A stretch of 64,000 bases of DNA from an uncultured Prevotella sp. GTDB lineage: Bacteria; Bacteroidota; Bacteroidia; Bacteroidales; Bacteroidaceae. The notes below the pieces were generated by a model. The model was not told where the DNA came from. It saw only the letters and a program-made list of their open reading frames with translations, and did no database searches. The position numbers and the translations under genes are program-made. This document shows positions 15,999 through 24,860 of the stretch, piece after piece. Location of the stretch: assembly GCA_900770395.1 (NCBI GenBank), contig CAAGKM010000015.1, positions 94,330 through 158,329 of the forward strand, read 5' to 3'. How positions within the stretch are numbered: position 1 is the stretch's first letter; each line of letters begins with the position of its first letter.

Positions 15999-17942
15999 TT
16001 ATGCTTCATTTTCGGGGAAATGGATCATGGCGTTGCGCAGTGCCGTAGGATTTCCCATGTCATACATTTTACCGTCAAGCTGTATTCCAATCATACCTTT
16101 TGCCTTGCGCACCCGCTCCAATGCTGAGGTAAGCTCAATCTCGCGCGGGTCTTCGTTCTCTGCGGCGTCGAGAATGTCCATTGCCAGCTGGTCGAACACG
16201 TCCTGCGTCAGTATATATTGGCCAAACACTGAGAAGTATTCGTTTTTGCCGTCTGCATTCTGCACTCCGAGAAATTCCTCAGCGTAGCTTGCCTTGGGCT
16301 TCTCGTGCATAGTGCTTACGTTCAGAATTTTCCGTTCCTTGTTGTCTTCCCATATTCCGCTAAGTATTCCGTAACGGCTTACCTCGGCGAGAGGTATTGG
16401 GTGGATGCTCACCATCAGCTGGTTATGGCGCTCGTATGCCTCGATGAGTTGCAGGGCGCATGGCTTGTTGCTTGTGCTGCGGTAGATGGTGTCGCCAAGC
16501 ATAAGCAGCACGGGGTCGCCGTGGGCAAAGTCCATAGCCTGATACACAGCATCGCCGAAACCTCGCTTTTCCTCCTGATACACATAGTGCAGATGTTTTC
16601 CTATTTCAAGTATGTGGTTCTCGTAGTCGCGGTGCTGCTGGCTGAGTTTTGATAAATGCTCGTCGCACAGTGGTGTCTCAAAGAAGTCACAGTATTGCTC
16701 ACGTTCTTCCTTGCTGCCCAGGATTAGGCATATCTCCTCGATGCCACTGGCAAGCAACTCTTCTATGAGAATAAGTATTACTGGGCGTACCATTCCGTCG
16801 GGACATGGTATGGGGAAGAAGTCTTTTTTCATTGTCCGTGTGGCAGGGTAGAGCCTTGTGCCGAATCCTGCCACAGGAATGATTGCCCTGCGCACGGTGT
16901 GCATAGGGTTAATGGTCAGTTTGTGGGCTATCAGTCCCTGTGAGTTGAGATAGTCCTCAAGTTTATGCTGACACTCCTCGTCTTTAGCAAGAAACTGCAC
17001 CGAGCCGTCACCGTGGCTGCCCACTCCTTTTCCTCCGTAAATCCAGTCTTGAATATTTGGATCGTTGAGAGTTTTCGCTAATTTGGGAGCCTTCAGCGCT
17101 TCAGACATAGGGGTGAGGTATTTGTTGAACATCTCTTCGGCCTCATTCATCAGCGCTCCCAGTGCCTGTACGTTGCCCTCAGCCATGTATTTTGTGGCGC
17201 GCTTCACTATGTCGAGGTTGTATTCGCCAAGTGCTTTGTGCTCCAACTCTTCATGCTCATTGGATGCAAAAGGGTATGCCTTATTGAGGTCGCGCAGAAT
17301 TTTTATTGTGTCCTTTTGGGCGCAAAGGTCGGCAAATACCCAGTATAGAGGGCTTTTTACAATCATCGGCTCTACTGTAATCTCATCGCCGTCGAAGGTC
17401 ATGAGGTTTGGTTTCACACCGAATGCGCATGCCTGGTCCAACCTGCCGCAGCGCGATGATGTGCGCAGCTCGCCGAGGTAGGCGATATTCATTTCGCCGA
17501 GAGTGTTTAGATTTAGGTTATATAGTAAATTGAAAGCTCTTGCCACAAGCACACAGATGGCGGCGCTGCTCGACAGACCGCTCTTCAGTGGCAGGGTCAT
17601 CCCAGTGATGCGGATGCTCACGCCGCCCACCTTATACCACTCGAGCATGTATGATGCCACTCCTGCGCAATAGCAGAAAAAAGAGCCACTTTTTGCAATG
17701 TTGCGTAACTCCCTGTCGTTCATGCGGCAAGAAAAATCCTCCCATACCGTATCAAGCTCAGGAGCACTACAGCTCATTTTAAATATGTTAGACTTTTCCA
17801 CCTCGGCATAGATACCCTGTTCAATACCTGTTACAATGGCTGCACCGATTTCTACATCGGCGTTCATCGTGCGGTAGTGGCCAGCCCAGTCTGTGTGTTC
17901 ACCAAAGAGACATAAGCGTCCGGGAACAAATATTTTGATCAT
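15999..17942 (-). CDS. Bifunctional GHMP-type sugar kinase / sugar-1-phosphate nucleotidyltransferase
   Basis: 647 residues, two enzymes in one chain. Residues 1-345 are a GHMP kinase: PGRLCLFGEHTDW (7-19, galactokinase-like motif 1), PLKSGLSSSAA (118-128, ATP loop), LDQACAFG with probable catalytic Asp169, and GGKGVGSHGDGSVQ (303-316). Residues 351-647 are a GalU/UGPase-like nucleotidyltransferase: RRAIIPVAGFGTRLYPATRT, then DFFPI, RGFGDAVYQA and LMLGDTIY. Together they would turn a free sugar into its 1-phosphate and then a nucleotide sugar. Bacteroides Fkp does this for fucose but with the domains in opposite order and different families. The substrate is unknown; galactose or glucuronate type is a guess from the motifs. 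No operon partners. Confidence 0.88.
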   Translation of the reverse strand: MIKIFVPGRLCLFGEHTDWAGHYRTMNADVEIGAAIVTGIEQGIYAEVEKSNIFKMSCSAPELDTVWEDFSCRMNDRELRNIAKSGSFFCYCAGVASYMLEWYKVGGVSIRITGMTLPLKSGLSSSAAICVLVARAFNLLYNLNLNTLGEMNIAYLGELRTSSRCGRLDQACAFGVKPNLMTFDGDEITVEPMIVKSPLYWVFADLCAQKDTIKILRDLNKAYPFASNEHEELEHKALGEYNLDIVKRATKYMAEGNVQALGALMNEAEEMFNKYLTPMSEALKAPKLAKTLNDPNIQDWIYGGKGVGSHGDGSVQFLAKDEECQHKLEDYLNSQGLIAHKLTINPMHTVRRAIIPVAGFGTRLYPATRTMKKDFFPIPCPDGMVRPVILILIEELLASGIEEICLILGSKEEREQYCDFFETPLCDEHLSKLSQQHRDYENHILEIGKHLHYVYQEEKRGFGDAVYQAMDFAHGDPVLLMLGDTIYRSTSNKPCALQLIEAYERHNQLMVSIHPIPLAEVSRYGILSGIWEDNKERKILNVSTMHEKPKASYAEEFLGVQNADGKNEYFSVFGQYILTQDVFDQLAMDILDAAENEDPREIELTSALERVRKAKGMIGIQLDGKMYDMGNPTALRNAMIHFPENEA

Positions 17943-17974
17943 AAGTTAATCAGTTGTTTTTATGTTTATGGCTG

Positions 17975-17982
17975 CAAAAATA
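17975..17982 (-). promoter_or_regulatory. -7 box upstream of kinase/nucleotidyltransferase fusion
   Basis: CAAAAATA on the plus strand reads TATTTTTG toward the gene, 33 bases before its ATG. No clear -33 box. Confidence 0.45.
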
Positions 17983-18021
17983 CAAAAAAAAAATGATTAT
18001 TTATAATTTTATTGAAATTAA

Positions 18022-18053
18022 TTTGGTCAGAACAATATTTTTTATTACTTTTG
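18022..18053 (+). promoter_or_regulatory. Promoter of ECF sigma factor gene
   Basis: TTTG at 18022-18025, 20-base spacer, TACTTTTG at 18046-18053; the roughly 65-base leader is very A/T-rich. Confidence 0.75.
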
Positions 18054-18125
18054 CATAACGAAAAATCATATTAACAAAAATATAACGCCTATTGAGACAG
18101 ATTTACATAATTTTAAAAATAAGTT

Positions 18126-18722
18126 ATGTATAGAACTAAAAAAGTTCCCGATGATAGTTTGGTAAGTGATTATCTATCGGGCAGAAAAAAGGCTTTTGAT
18201 GAGCTGCTGGCTCGTCATCAGACGAAGTTATTCTCATATATTCTCTTTATGGTGAGAGACGAGGATAGGGCAAATGATTTGTTTCAAGAGACATTTGTTA
18301 AGGTGATATCTTATTTGCACGAAGGCAAATACACAGCAAACGGCAAATTTTATTCGTGGATGGCATGTATCGCCCACAATGTAGTGGTGGACTATTTCCG
18401 TGAGTCTAATGAGGCTAAGTTTTACGATGCTCCCAATGAAAATAATCTGTCGAATACAATCCTGTGGTCGGTGGAGATTGTGAGCCGTGAGGAGGAGCTG
18501 GTGTCTCAACAGGTGTTGGCGGATGTAAGGAAACTTATGGAGTCGCTTCCGGCATCGCAAAGGGAAATTGTATACATGAGATATTATCAGGACCTTACAT
18601 TTAAGGAGATTGCTGAGGTTCTTGGCATCAGTATCAATACAGCCTTGGGGCGTATGCGGTATGCGTTGATAAACATGCGCAAACTGGCAAGAAAACATGA
18701 TATGGCGCTCAATGTTATATGA
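18126..18722 (+). CDS. ECF-type RNA polymerase sigma factor
   Basis: 198 residues with sigma region 2 (about 25-95; DRANDLFQETFVKVISYL, FYSWMACIAHNVVVDYFRE) and region 4 (about 140-190; LPASQREIVYMRYYQDLTFKEIAEVLGISINTALGRMRYALINMRK). No anti-sigma gene is adjacent, so its control is not visible; it may be constitutive or regulated elsewhere. Monocistronic, convergent with rpe. It has its own housekeeping-type promoter. Confidence 0.92.
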   Translation: MYRTKKVPDDSLVSDYLSGRKKAFDELLARHQTKLFSYILFMVRDEDRANDLFQETFVKVISYLHEGKYTANGKFYSWMACIAHNVVVDYFRESNEAKFYDAPNENNLSNTILWSVEIVSREEELVSQQVLADVRKLMESLPASQREIVYMRYYQDLTFKEIAEVLGISINTALGRMRYALINMRKLARKHDMALNVI

Positions 18723-18766
18723 GCGCCACATCTTTTGTGTTTAATTTAATGTACATTATCCAATGT

Positions 18767-19414
18767 TTATAGTGCCCTCAGCTCGCTGATGGTATTGTAC
18801 GGGTCGGCTGATTTGAAAACATAGCTGCCGCTTACAAGCACATCGGCTCCTGCCGCTGTAAGTCGTGGAGCAGTCTCTGCCTGCACTCCTCCGTCAACCT
18901 CAATCAGTGCTTTGCTGCCTGTCTCGGCTATAAGAGTCTTCAGGCGCTTTATCTTGGATATTGTGTTTTCTATAAACTTCTGTCCACCAAAGCCTGGGTT
19001 AACACTCATAAGTAACACCATGTCCACATCGGCAATAATATCCTGCAATACAGATACTGGAGTGGATGGATTGAGAGTAACACCGGCTTTCATTCCGTTC
19101 TCATGTATCTCATGGATGGTGCGATGCAGGTGTGTACATGTCTCATAGTGTACATTCATCATCATAGCGCCCAATTTAGCTGTCTGCTTTATGTAATTTT
19201 CTGGATGCACTATCATGTAATGCACGTCAAGAGGTTTTTTGCACACTTTAGCGATAGCCTCGAGCACAGGAAAACCAAAAGATATGTTCGGTACGAACAC
19301 GCCATCCATAACGTCGAGGTGAAGCCAGTCGGCATCGCTGTTGTTTATCATTTCTATCTCCTTGTCGAGATGAAGAAAGTCTGCCGCAAGGAGTGATGGG
19401 GATACAATAGTCAT
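18767..19414 (-). CDS. rpe: Ribulose-phosphate 3-epimerase
   Basis: 215-residue TIM-barrel epimerase interconverting ribulose-5-phosphate and xylulose-5-phosphate. Motifs: VSPSLLAADFLHL, DWLHLDVMDGVFVPN, HYMIVHPENY, LLMSVNPGFGGQKF and IEVDGGVQAETAP. Homologs of fmt and rpe commonly neighbour each other in Bacteroidetes; here 250 A/T-rich bases without an evident gene separate rpe from fmt. Confidence 0.96.
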   Translation of the reverse strand: MTIVSPSLLAADFLHLDKEIEMINNSDADWLHLDVMDGVFVPNISFGFPVLEAIAKVCKKPLDVHYMIVHPENYIKQTAKLGAMMMNVHYETCTHLHRTIHEIHENGMKAGVTLNPSTPVSVLQDIIADVDMVLLMSVNPGFGGQKFIENTISKIKRLKTLIAETGSKALIEVDGGVQAETAPRLTAAGADVLVSGSYVFKSADPYNTISELRAL

Positions 19415-19664
19415 TGTCTTGTTTTTTATTTTATGGCTTGCAGAGCCATTTTCTGTATTGTCTTATTATTATATATGTAGGCAAACTGTTTTATGAATGC
19501 CAATGTCGATTCTCTTGGCGACAGCGTTTCTTGTGTAAAATACATCATAGGCGGTATGACTTTTTTATGTTATTATTTATGTTTTTTTATATATACTGCT
19601 TGGTTATAGTATTCTATAATATAATAACGAAAGTCTGTGCCTTTTATTTTGTACAATACTTTTT

Positions 19665-20645
19665 TTATTTTACGCTGTAGTCGGCGCAGCTTTTCTGACC
19701 GTTGATGAAGTCCTGGGCTTTCATCCTTTTCTTGCCTGCCAGCTGTAGCTCTTTTATCTCAAGCATCTCGCCGTTGGCGGTGGATATAAACATCTGTTTT
19801 TTTGTGGTGCTTATTGTTCCTGCGGGCAGGTTGGCTGTTTCTGTTGTTTTTGCTGCCGAATATATTTTCATCACAGTCTCTTTTCCCTGCATGTCTGCGA
19901 GCATTGTCCATGTGCCGGGATAGGGGCTTAGTCCGCGTATGAAGTTATACACGTCAGTGGCAGGCAGCTCCCAGTTAATACGGCATGTGTCCTTGAATAT
20001 CTTAGGAGCGCTGTGCAGTTGCTGTCCTGAGGTAAGCAGCTTGTCCTGCGGGATGGCGTCTGGATGCCCGTCGCTTTCAATAATCTTCTCTATTGTCTCA
20101 ATGCAGATTTCGGCTCCAAGTCGCATAAGTCCGTCGTACACATTCTCCACATTATAGTCGTCAGCGATGTCAAAGGGCTTTTGCATTATAATTTTTCCTG
20201 TGTCGATGTCGTGATCGAGGAAGAATGTTGTGACGCCTGTTTGTGTCTCGCCGTTGATTATTGCCCAGTTTATCGGGGCTGCACCGCGATATTGGGGAAG
20301 CAGTGCGGCATGTACGTTGAATGTGCCGTATTCGGGCATTGCCCATACCACCTCAGGCAACATTCTGAAAGCCACCACAACCTGTAGATTAGCGTTGTAG
20401 GAGCGGAGCTGGCTCAGAAACTCCTCGTCCTTCATCTTCTCTGGCTGCAGCACAGGCAGACCTTGCTCCAAGGCATATTGCTTCACCGCTGAGGGCTGAA
20501 GCACACTGCCATGACGCCCCACGGGCTTGTCGGGCTGGGTTACAACAGCCACTACGTTATAATTGTTTTGCACCAGAGCCTGCAGTGTCTCTACTGCAAA
20601 CTCTGGTGTCCCCATGAAAATTATTCTTAAATCCTCTTTCCTCAT
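19665..20645 (-). CDS. fmt: Methionyl-tRNA formyltransferase
   Basis: 326-residue enzyme formylating initiator Met-tRNA. N-terminal formyltransferase domain (IIFMGTPEFAVETLQAL, VVTQPDKPVGR, AALLPQYRGAAPINWAIINGE, TFFLDHDIDTGKI) and C-terminal tRNA-binding OB-like domain from about 210 (FIRGLSPYPGTWT). Starts 11 bases after rfbA and is probably co-transcribed with it. Confidence 0.96.
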   Translation of the reverse strand: MRKEDLRIIFMGTPEFAVETLQALVQNNYNVVAVVTQPDKPVGRHGSVLQPSAVKQYALEQGLPVLQPEKMKDEEFLSQLRSYNANLQVVVAFRMLPEVVWAMPEYGTFNVHAALLPQYRGAAPINWAIINGETQTGVTTFFLDHDIDTGKIIMQKPFDIADDYNVENVYDGLMRLGAEICIETIEKIIESDGHPDAIPQDKLLTSGQQLHSAPKIFKDTCRINWELPATDVYNFIRGLSPYPGTWTMLADMQGKETVMKIYSAAKTTETANLPAGTISTTKKQMFISTANGEMLEIKELQLAGKKRMKAQDFINGQKSCADYSVK

Positions 20646-20656
20646 CCTTTTATTGT

Positions 20657-21520
20657 TTACAGTTGCATCAGATATTGCCCGTACTCGTTTTTCAGCATAG
20701 GTTGTGCCAGCTCCTTGAGCTTTTCCTTGTCAATCCAGCTTTTGCGGTAGGCAATTTCCTCAAGACATGCGATTTTTTGTCCCTGACGCTTTTCTATCAC
20801 TTCAATGAATGTGGATGCCTCGCTCAAAGAGTCGTGTGTACCGGTGTCGAGCCATGCAAATCCGCGTTGCAGTGTCTGCACCTTTAAGGTCTTTTGTGCA
20901 AGGTAGTGCTGGTTCACGGTTGTTATCTCCAGCTCGCCACGTGCTGACGGCTTGATGCTCTTAGCTACCTCTACCACGCTGTTGGGATAGAAATACAATC
21001 CCACAACGGCGTAATTTGATTTTGGATGTTGTGGCTTCTCTTCTATGCTCAGGCAGTTGCCATCGCTGTCAAACTCAGCCACACCGTATCTTTCTGGGTC
21101 GTTTACATAATATCCAAATACTGTGCTCAGCCCGTTCTCGGCATTCTCCACGCTTTGTCTCAGCATGGCTGAGAAACCGCTGCCGTAAAAGATATTGTCA
21201 CCCAAAACAAGACATACGCTGTCATCGCCTATAAACTGCTCGCCTATGATGAATGCCTGTGCCAGACCGTCGGGTGATGGCTGCTCCGCATATTCAAACT
21301 TCACACCAATGTCCTCACCGTTTCCAAGTAGACGCTTGAATCCTGGCAGGTCGTGAGGGGTGCTTATTATAAGTATTTCCCTGATACCAGCAAGCATGAG
21401 TACTGATATCGGATAATATATCATTGGTTTGTCGAATATTGGTATCAACTGTTTGCTGATGCCTTTTGTAATGGGGTAGAGGCGTGTGCCGCTTCCACCT
21501 GCAAGAACGATTCCCTTCAT
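20657..21520 (-). CDS. rfbA: Glucose-1-phosphate thymidylyltransferase
   Basis: 287-residue RmlA: MKGIVLAGGSGTRLYPITKGISKQLIPIFDKPMIYYPI, VLGDNIFYGSG, EEKPQHPKSNYAVVGLYFY and GFAWLDTGTHDSL. It makes dTDP-glucose, the precursor of dTDP-rhamnose for surface polysaccharide. The other dTDP-rhamnose genes are not in the window. First gene of a probable rfbA-fmt unit with a long leader. Confidence 0.96.
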   Translation of the reverse strand: MKGIVLAGGSGTRLYPITKGISKQLIPIFDKPMIYYPISVLMLAGIREILIISTPHDLPGFKRLLGNGEDIGVKFEYAEQPSPDGLAQAFIIGEQFIGDDSVCLVLGDNIFYGSGFSAMLRQSVENAENGLSTVFGYYVNDPERYGVAEFDSDGNCLSIEEKPQHPKSNYAVVGLYFYPNSVVEVAKSIKPSARGELEITTVNQHYLAQKTLKVQTLQRGFAWLDTGTHDSLSEASTFIEVIEKRQGQKIACLEEIAYRKSWIDKEKLKELAQPMLKNEYGQYLMQL

Positions 21521-21628
21521 GACTTAATTATTTTAGTGATTATTATTCTGCAACATTTTCTTTAATACTGAGGTGTTTTTATCATGGATACAACATCCTC
21601 CAACTATGATTTTCTCTGTAGTTGGCTG

Positions 21629-21636
21629 CAAAGGTA
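21629..21636 (-). promoter_or_regulatory. -7 box upstream of rfbA
   Basis: CAAAGGTA on the plus strand (TACCTTTG toward rfbA), about 110 bases before the ATG. No clear -33 box. Confidence 0.5.
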
Positions 21637-21677
21637 ATATATTTTTTTCAGATAAGGTGTGTTTTTCACGAGATTTT

Positions 21678-21708
21678 TTTGAATTTGTGTTTTTTTTTAG
21701 TAACTTTG
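21678..21708 (+). promoter_or_regulatory. Promoter of 210-residue unknown gene
   Basis: TTTG at 21678-21681, 19-base spacer, TAACTTTG at 21701-21708. Confidence 0.75.
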
Positions 21709-21751
21709 CACTCAAATTTGAATTATTACATAAATTAAATATTAAAAGGAA

Positions 21752-22384
21752 ATGAGTTTTTTTTCAAAATTATTAAAACGCAATAGTGATTCTGAACAGG
21801 ACAACAAAACTGGCGGCATGGAGGATTTCATGACCCTTATCAGGGTTTACTTTCAGGCTGCGATGGCTGCCGACCTCAATATTACCAATCTTGCCGCTTT
21901 GCCTGATTTGCGTGTGTTTAAGTCGACCCTTCATGTGCCTACTGTGAACAATAAGCTTGGAGTGGGCGAGAAGTCGCGCTGTAAAAAGATGCTGAAAGAT
22001 ATTTATGGCATGAATGACATGTTCTTTAAGGAGATAGACCACAGTTTGCGCAAACGCTGCAAGAAAGTGCAGGATGTGCAGGTTTATATGCTTCAGTTCC
22101 AAAACTATACACAGGATTTGATGATGCTCGTGGCAAACCTTCTGAAGGTGAAACTGCGCATTCCGTCGTTCTTCAAAAGTGCCATTCTCTCTATGGTGGA
22201 AAAGACCGTTAACGACATCTTTAACAAAAACGACTATAGCGACCTCGGTATAATGAAGACCTGTGTCGGTGTGCGACAGTATGCGCAGAAGTTGGGATTC
22301 TCTCAGGAGTGGACCACACATTTTGTGCAGACTGTTGTGATTCTTGCCAAAAAAGAGCCGAAACAGCAGGATAAGGAAAAATAA
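21752..22384 (+). CDS. Conserved hypothetical protein upstream of zapA
   Basis: 210 residues, not recognised as a named family. It has no signal peptide or transmembrane segment and is predicted mostly helical and basic (SLRKRCKKVQDVQVY, LLKVKLRIPSFFKSAILSMVEKTVNDIF). It ends in a charged lysine/glutamine tail. It has its own good promoter and lies ahead of a coiled-coil gene, zapA and rny on the same strand, so a role in cell division or RNA metabolism is conceivable from position alone. Confidence 0.75.
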   Translation: MSFFSKLLKRNSDSEQDNKTGGMEDFMTLIRVYFQAAMAADLNITNLAALPDLRVFKSTLHVPTVNNKLGVGEKSRCKKMLKDIYGMNDMFFKEIDHSLRKRCKKVQDVQVYMLQFQNYTQDLMMLVANLLKVKLRIPSFFKSAILSMVEKTVNDIFNKNDYSDLGIMKTCVGVRQYAQKLGFSQEWTTHFVQTVVILAKKEPKQQDKEK

Positions 22385-22450
22385 TAAACGGTGAGGTTTA
22401 AAAAACATTAAAAGAAATACTGCTTTTGATGTTTTTTGCAAATAAAATCT

Positions 22451-22458
22451 TACTTTTG
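22451..22458 (+). promoter_or_regulatory. -7 box of coiled-coil/zapA/rny genes
   Basis: TACTTTTG, with a TTTG 22 bases upstream (22425-22428), slightly longer than the usual spacer; ATG 21 bases downstream. Confidence 0.6.
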
Positions 22459-22479
22459 TAGCCAATACAATAACGGTTT

Positions 22480-22770
22480 ATGACAGAAAACGAACAAATA
22501 TTAGGGTTGCTGCAGGCTAAAGTGGCGCAATTGTTATCCAGATTCAATGAGTTGAGGAAGGAGAATGCAGAGTTGCGCACTGGGCTTGAGGAAAAAGCAA
22601 GGCTCGCAGACCGTCTGCAGGCTGAGCTAAATGCAAAATGTTCGGAATATGACAGACTGAAGACCGCAAAAGTATTGTCGGTGAGCGACACCGACATTGA
22701 GCAAACTAAGGATAGGCTGGCTCGAATGATAAGAGATGTGAATAAGTGCATTGCAGTCTTGAAACAATGA
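22480..22770 (+). CDS. Small coiled-coil protein adjacent to zapA (ZapB-like)
   Basis: 96 residues, almost entirely heptad-patterned helix (LLQAKVAQLLSRFNELRKENAEL, then RLADRLQAELNAK), then a second helix (TDIEQTKDRLARMIRDVNKCIAVLKQ). No membrane segment. The gene precedes zapA by 34 bases. In size and architecture it resembles ZapB-type division coiled coils, but homology to ZapB cannot be shown by eye; the call rests on position and fold. Confidence 0.75.
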   Translation: MTENEQILGLLQAKVAQLLSRFNELRKENAELRTGLEEKARLADRLQAELNAKCSEYDRLKTAKVLSVSDTDIEQTKDRLARMIRDVNKCIAVLKQ

Positions 22771-22804
22771 TAATAAGGTGAAACATTAACAAAGACTGAA
22801 CACG

Positions 22805-23119
22805 ATGGCAGAGCTGAATAACGAGAAATTACATATCAAGTTGCACGTCTACGACGAGGATATTGATGTCACTATTGACCGTAGTGACGAGGAATATTAC
22901 CGTCGTGCGGCACGATTTATTACCGATAGGTACAACCGGTATGCCGAAGGGTATAAAGGGCGCAAGAGTGACCATACCATATCACTCTATGTGCTTATTG
23001 ACATTGCCCTTCAGTATGAGATGCTGGTTGATAAAAAGGACACCGACCGATATAATGATATTCTCAAACGACTCGCCGCTACTATCGACGATGCACTTTC
23101 GCATGCTGATGATAAGTGA
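22805..23119 (+). CDS. zapA: Cell division protein ZapA
   Basis: 104 residues with the ZapA N-terminal fold (KLHIKLHVYDEDIDVTIDRSDEEYYRRAARFITDRYNRY) and a C-terminal dimerising helix (SLYVLIDIALQYEMLVD). ZapA bundles FtsZ protofilaments at the division site. It lies between the coiled-coil gene and rny, all on the same strand with short gaps, a common Bacteroidales order. Confidence 0.88.
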   Translation: MAELNNEKLHIKLHVYDEDIDVTIDRSDEEYYRRAARFITDRYNRYAEGYKGRKSDHTISLYVLIDIALQYEMLVDKKDTDRYNDILKRLAATIDDALSHADDK

Positions 23120-23169
23120 ATTAGGAATGAAAGAATATTATTAACACATTAAAAAACATTTTATATATT

Positions 23170-24711
23170 ATGGAAATGATACCCATGATAATCGTCGCAG
23201 TGGTGGCGCTTGCCATTGGCATTGGAGGCGGTTACTATATTTTCCTGAAAGTTATTAATGGAAAATATAAAGACAGAATGGCACAGGCTGAGAAAGAGGC
23301 TGAAGTTGTCAAGGAGAAAAAATTGCTGGAAGTGAAGGAGAAGTTCCTCAACAAGAAGAGCGAGCTTGAGAAGGAGGTGCAGCAGCGCAACCAGCATTTC
23401 CAGCAGAACGAGAACCGCCTGAAGCAGCGCGAGATGTCACTTAACCAGCGCCAGGAAGAGCTTGGACGCCGTAAGAACGAGCTTGACAACTATCAGGTTC
23501 GTATTGACAATGAGAACAAGAAACTTCAGCTTCGTCAGGAGGAACTGGAGAAGATGCAGCTCAAGGAGCGTGAGAAGCTTGAGGAACTCTCTGGCTTGTC
23601 TGCACAGGAGGCAAAGGAGCGTCTTGTAGAGTCGCTTAAGGATGAGGCACGTCTTGACGCGCAGAGCTATATCAACGAGATTGTAGATGAGGCAAAGCTC
23701 AATGCCAATGCCCAGGCACGCAAGATCGTGATTCAGACAATTCAGCGCACAGCCACCGAGGTGGCTATTGAGAACAGCGTAAGTGTGTTCCATATTGACA
23801 ACGATGAGGTGAAGGGACGCATCATCGGCCGTGAGGGACGTAACATCCGTGCCCTTGAGGCTGCCACAGGTGTGGAGATAGTTGTGGATGATACTCCAGA
23901 GGCTATCGTAATATCTGCCTTCGATCCAATCCGCCGTGAGACTTGCCGCTTGGCTCTTCATCAGCTTGTTGCCGACGGCCGTATACATCCTGCACGTATC
24001 GAGGAGGTTGTGCAGAAGGTCAAGAAGCAGCTTGAGAATGAGGTTATCGAGACAGGTAAGCGTACCGTTATCGACCTTGGTGTTCATGGTCTGCACCCTG
24101 AGCTTGTGCGCATCATAGGTAAGATGAAGTACCGCAGCTCTTACGGTCAGAACCTCTTGCAGCATGCACGTGAGACCGCAAACCTCTGTGCAGTCATGGC
24201 AAGTGAGCTGGGACTCAATCCAAAGAAGGCAAAGCGTGCCGGACTGCTTCACGATATCGGTAAGGTGCCCGATGAGGAGAGCGAGTTGCCGCACGCACTC
24301 TATGGTGCCAAGATAGCTGAGAAGTATAAGGAGAAACCAGATATCTGCAATGCCATTGCCGCTCACCACGATGAGTGTGAGATGAACACTCTGCTTGCTC
24401 CTATCGTTCAGGTGTGTGATGCCATCAGCGGTGCCCGTCCGGGAGCGCGCCGTGAGATAGTTGAGGCATACATCAAGCGTCTCAATGACCTTGAGGCAAT
24501 AGCAATGTCTTATCCTGGCGTTACCAAGACCTACGCCATCCAGGCAGGCCGTGAGTTGCGTGTAATTGTAGGTGCCGACAAGATGGACGATGCTGAGACC
24601 GAGGCACTCAGCGGAGAGATAGCTGCAAAGATTCAGAACGAGATGACCTATCCTGGTCAGGTGAAGATTACGGTTATCCGCGAGACACGAAGTGTGGCTT
24701 ACGCAAAATAA
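23170..24711 (+). CDS. rny: Ribonuclease Y
   Basis: 513-residue membrane-anchored endoribonuclease that starts mRNA decay. An N-terminal transmembrane helix (about 3-28, rich in Gly/Ile) is followed by a long Glu/Lys/Arg/Gln coiled coil (30-195), a KH RNA-binding domain (GRIIGREGRN, 216-225) and an HD phosphodiesterase domain with H361-D362 (LLHDIGKVPDEE) and H399-H400. Length and order match the family. Last gene of the zapA cluster, followed by a strong terminator. Confidence 0.97.
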   Translation: MEMIPMIIVAVVALAIGIGGGYYIFLKVINGKYKDRMAQAEKEAEVVKEKKLLEVKEKFLNKKSELEKEVQQRNQHFQQNENRLKQREMSLNQRQEELGRRKNELDNYQVRIDNENKKLQLRQEELEKMQLKEREKLEELSGLSAQEAKERLVESLKDEARLDAQSYINEIVDEAKLNANAQARKIVIQTIQRTATEVAIENSVSVFHIDNDEVKGRIIGREGRNIRALEAATGVEIVVDDTPEAIVISAFDPIRRETCRLALHQLVADGRIHPARIEEVVQKVKKQLENEVIETGKRTVIDLGVHGLHPELVRIIGKMKYRSSYGQNLLQHARETANLCAVMASELGLNPKKAKRAGLLHDIGKVPDEESELPHALYGAKIAEKYKEKPDICNAIAAHHDECEMNTLLAPIVQVCDAISGARPGARREIVEAYIKRLNDLEAIAMSYPGVTKTYAIQAGRELRVIVGADKMDDAETEALSGEIAAKIQNEMTYPGQVKITVIRETRSVAYAK

Positions 24712-24736
24712 GCGTTTGCGGCAACGAAAATATCAG

Positions 24737-24768
24737 TACCTGTCATCCGTCGGGGTGGCAGGTATTTT
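24737..24768 (+). terminator. Terminator after rny
   Basis: TACCTGTCATCC pairs with GGGTGGCAGGTA (two G-U pairs) around a short loop and is followed by TTTTAATAT. Confidence 0.85.
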
Positions 24769-24860
24769 AATATCTGCTTTTCGTAGCTACACCTTAATAT
24801 ATAGCAGTTTGCTTTGCTGCATGTAGTATTGTTAAAATTTTAATTAATTTATATTTGACT

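Noticed and set aside
19415..19664. Small gene between fmt and rpe
   Set aside because: A/T-rich 250 bases; the plus-strand frame of 88 codons is low-complexity Phe/Tyr/Cys and overlaps no promoter.
23120..23169. 6S RNA or other small RNA between zapA and rny
   Set aside because: The gap is only about 50 bases, too short for such an RNA.
23437..24369. 310-codon minus-strand open frame inside rny
   Set aside because: Mirror of the strongly biased rny codons; no start signal or family similarity.
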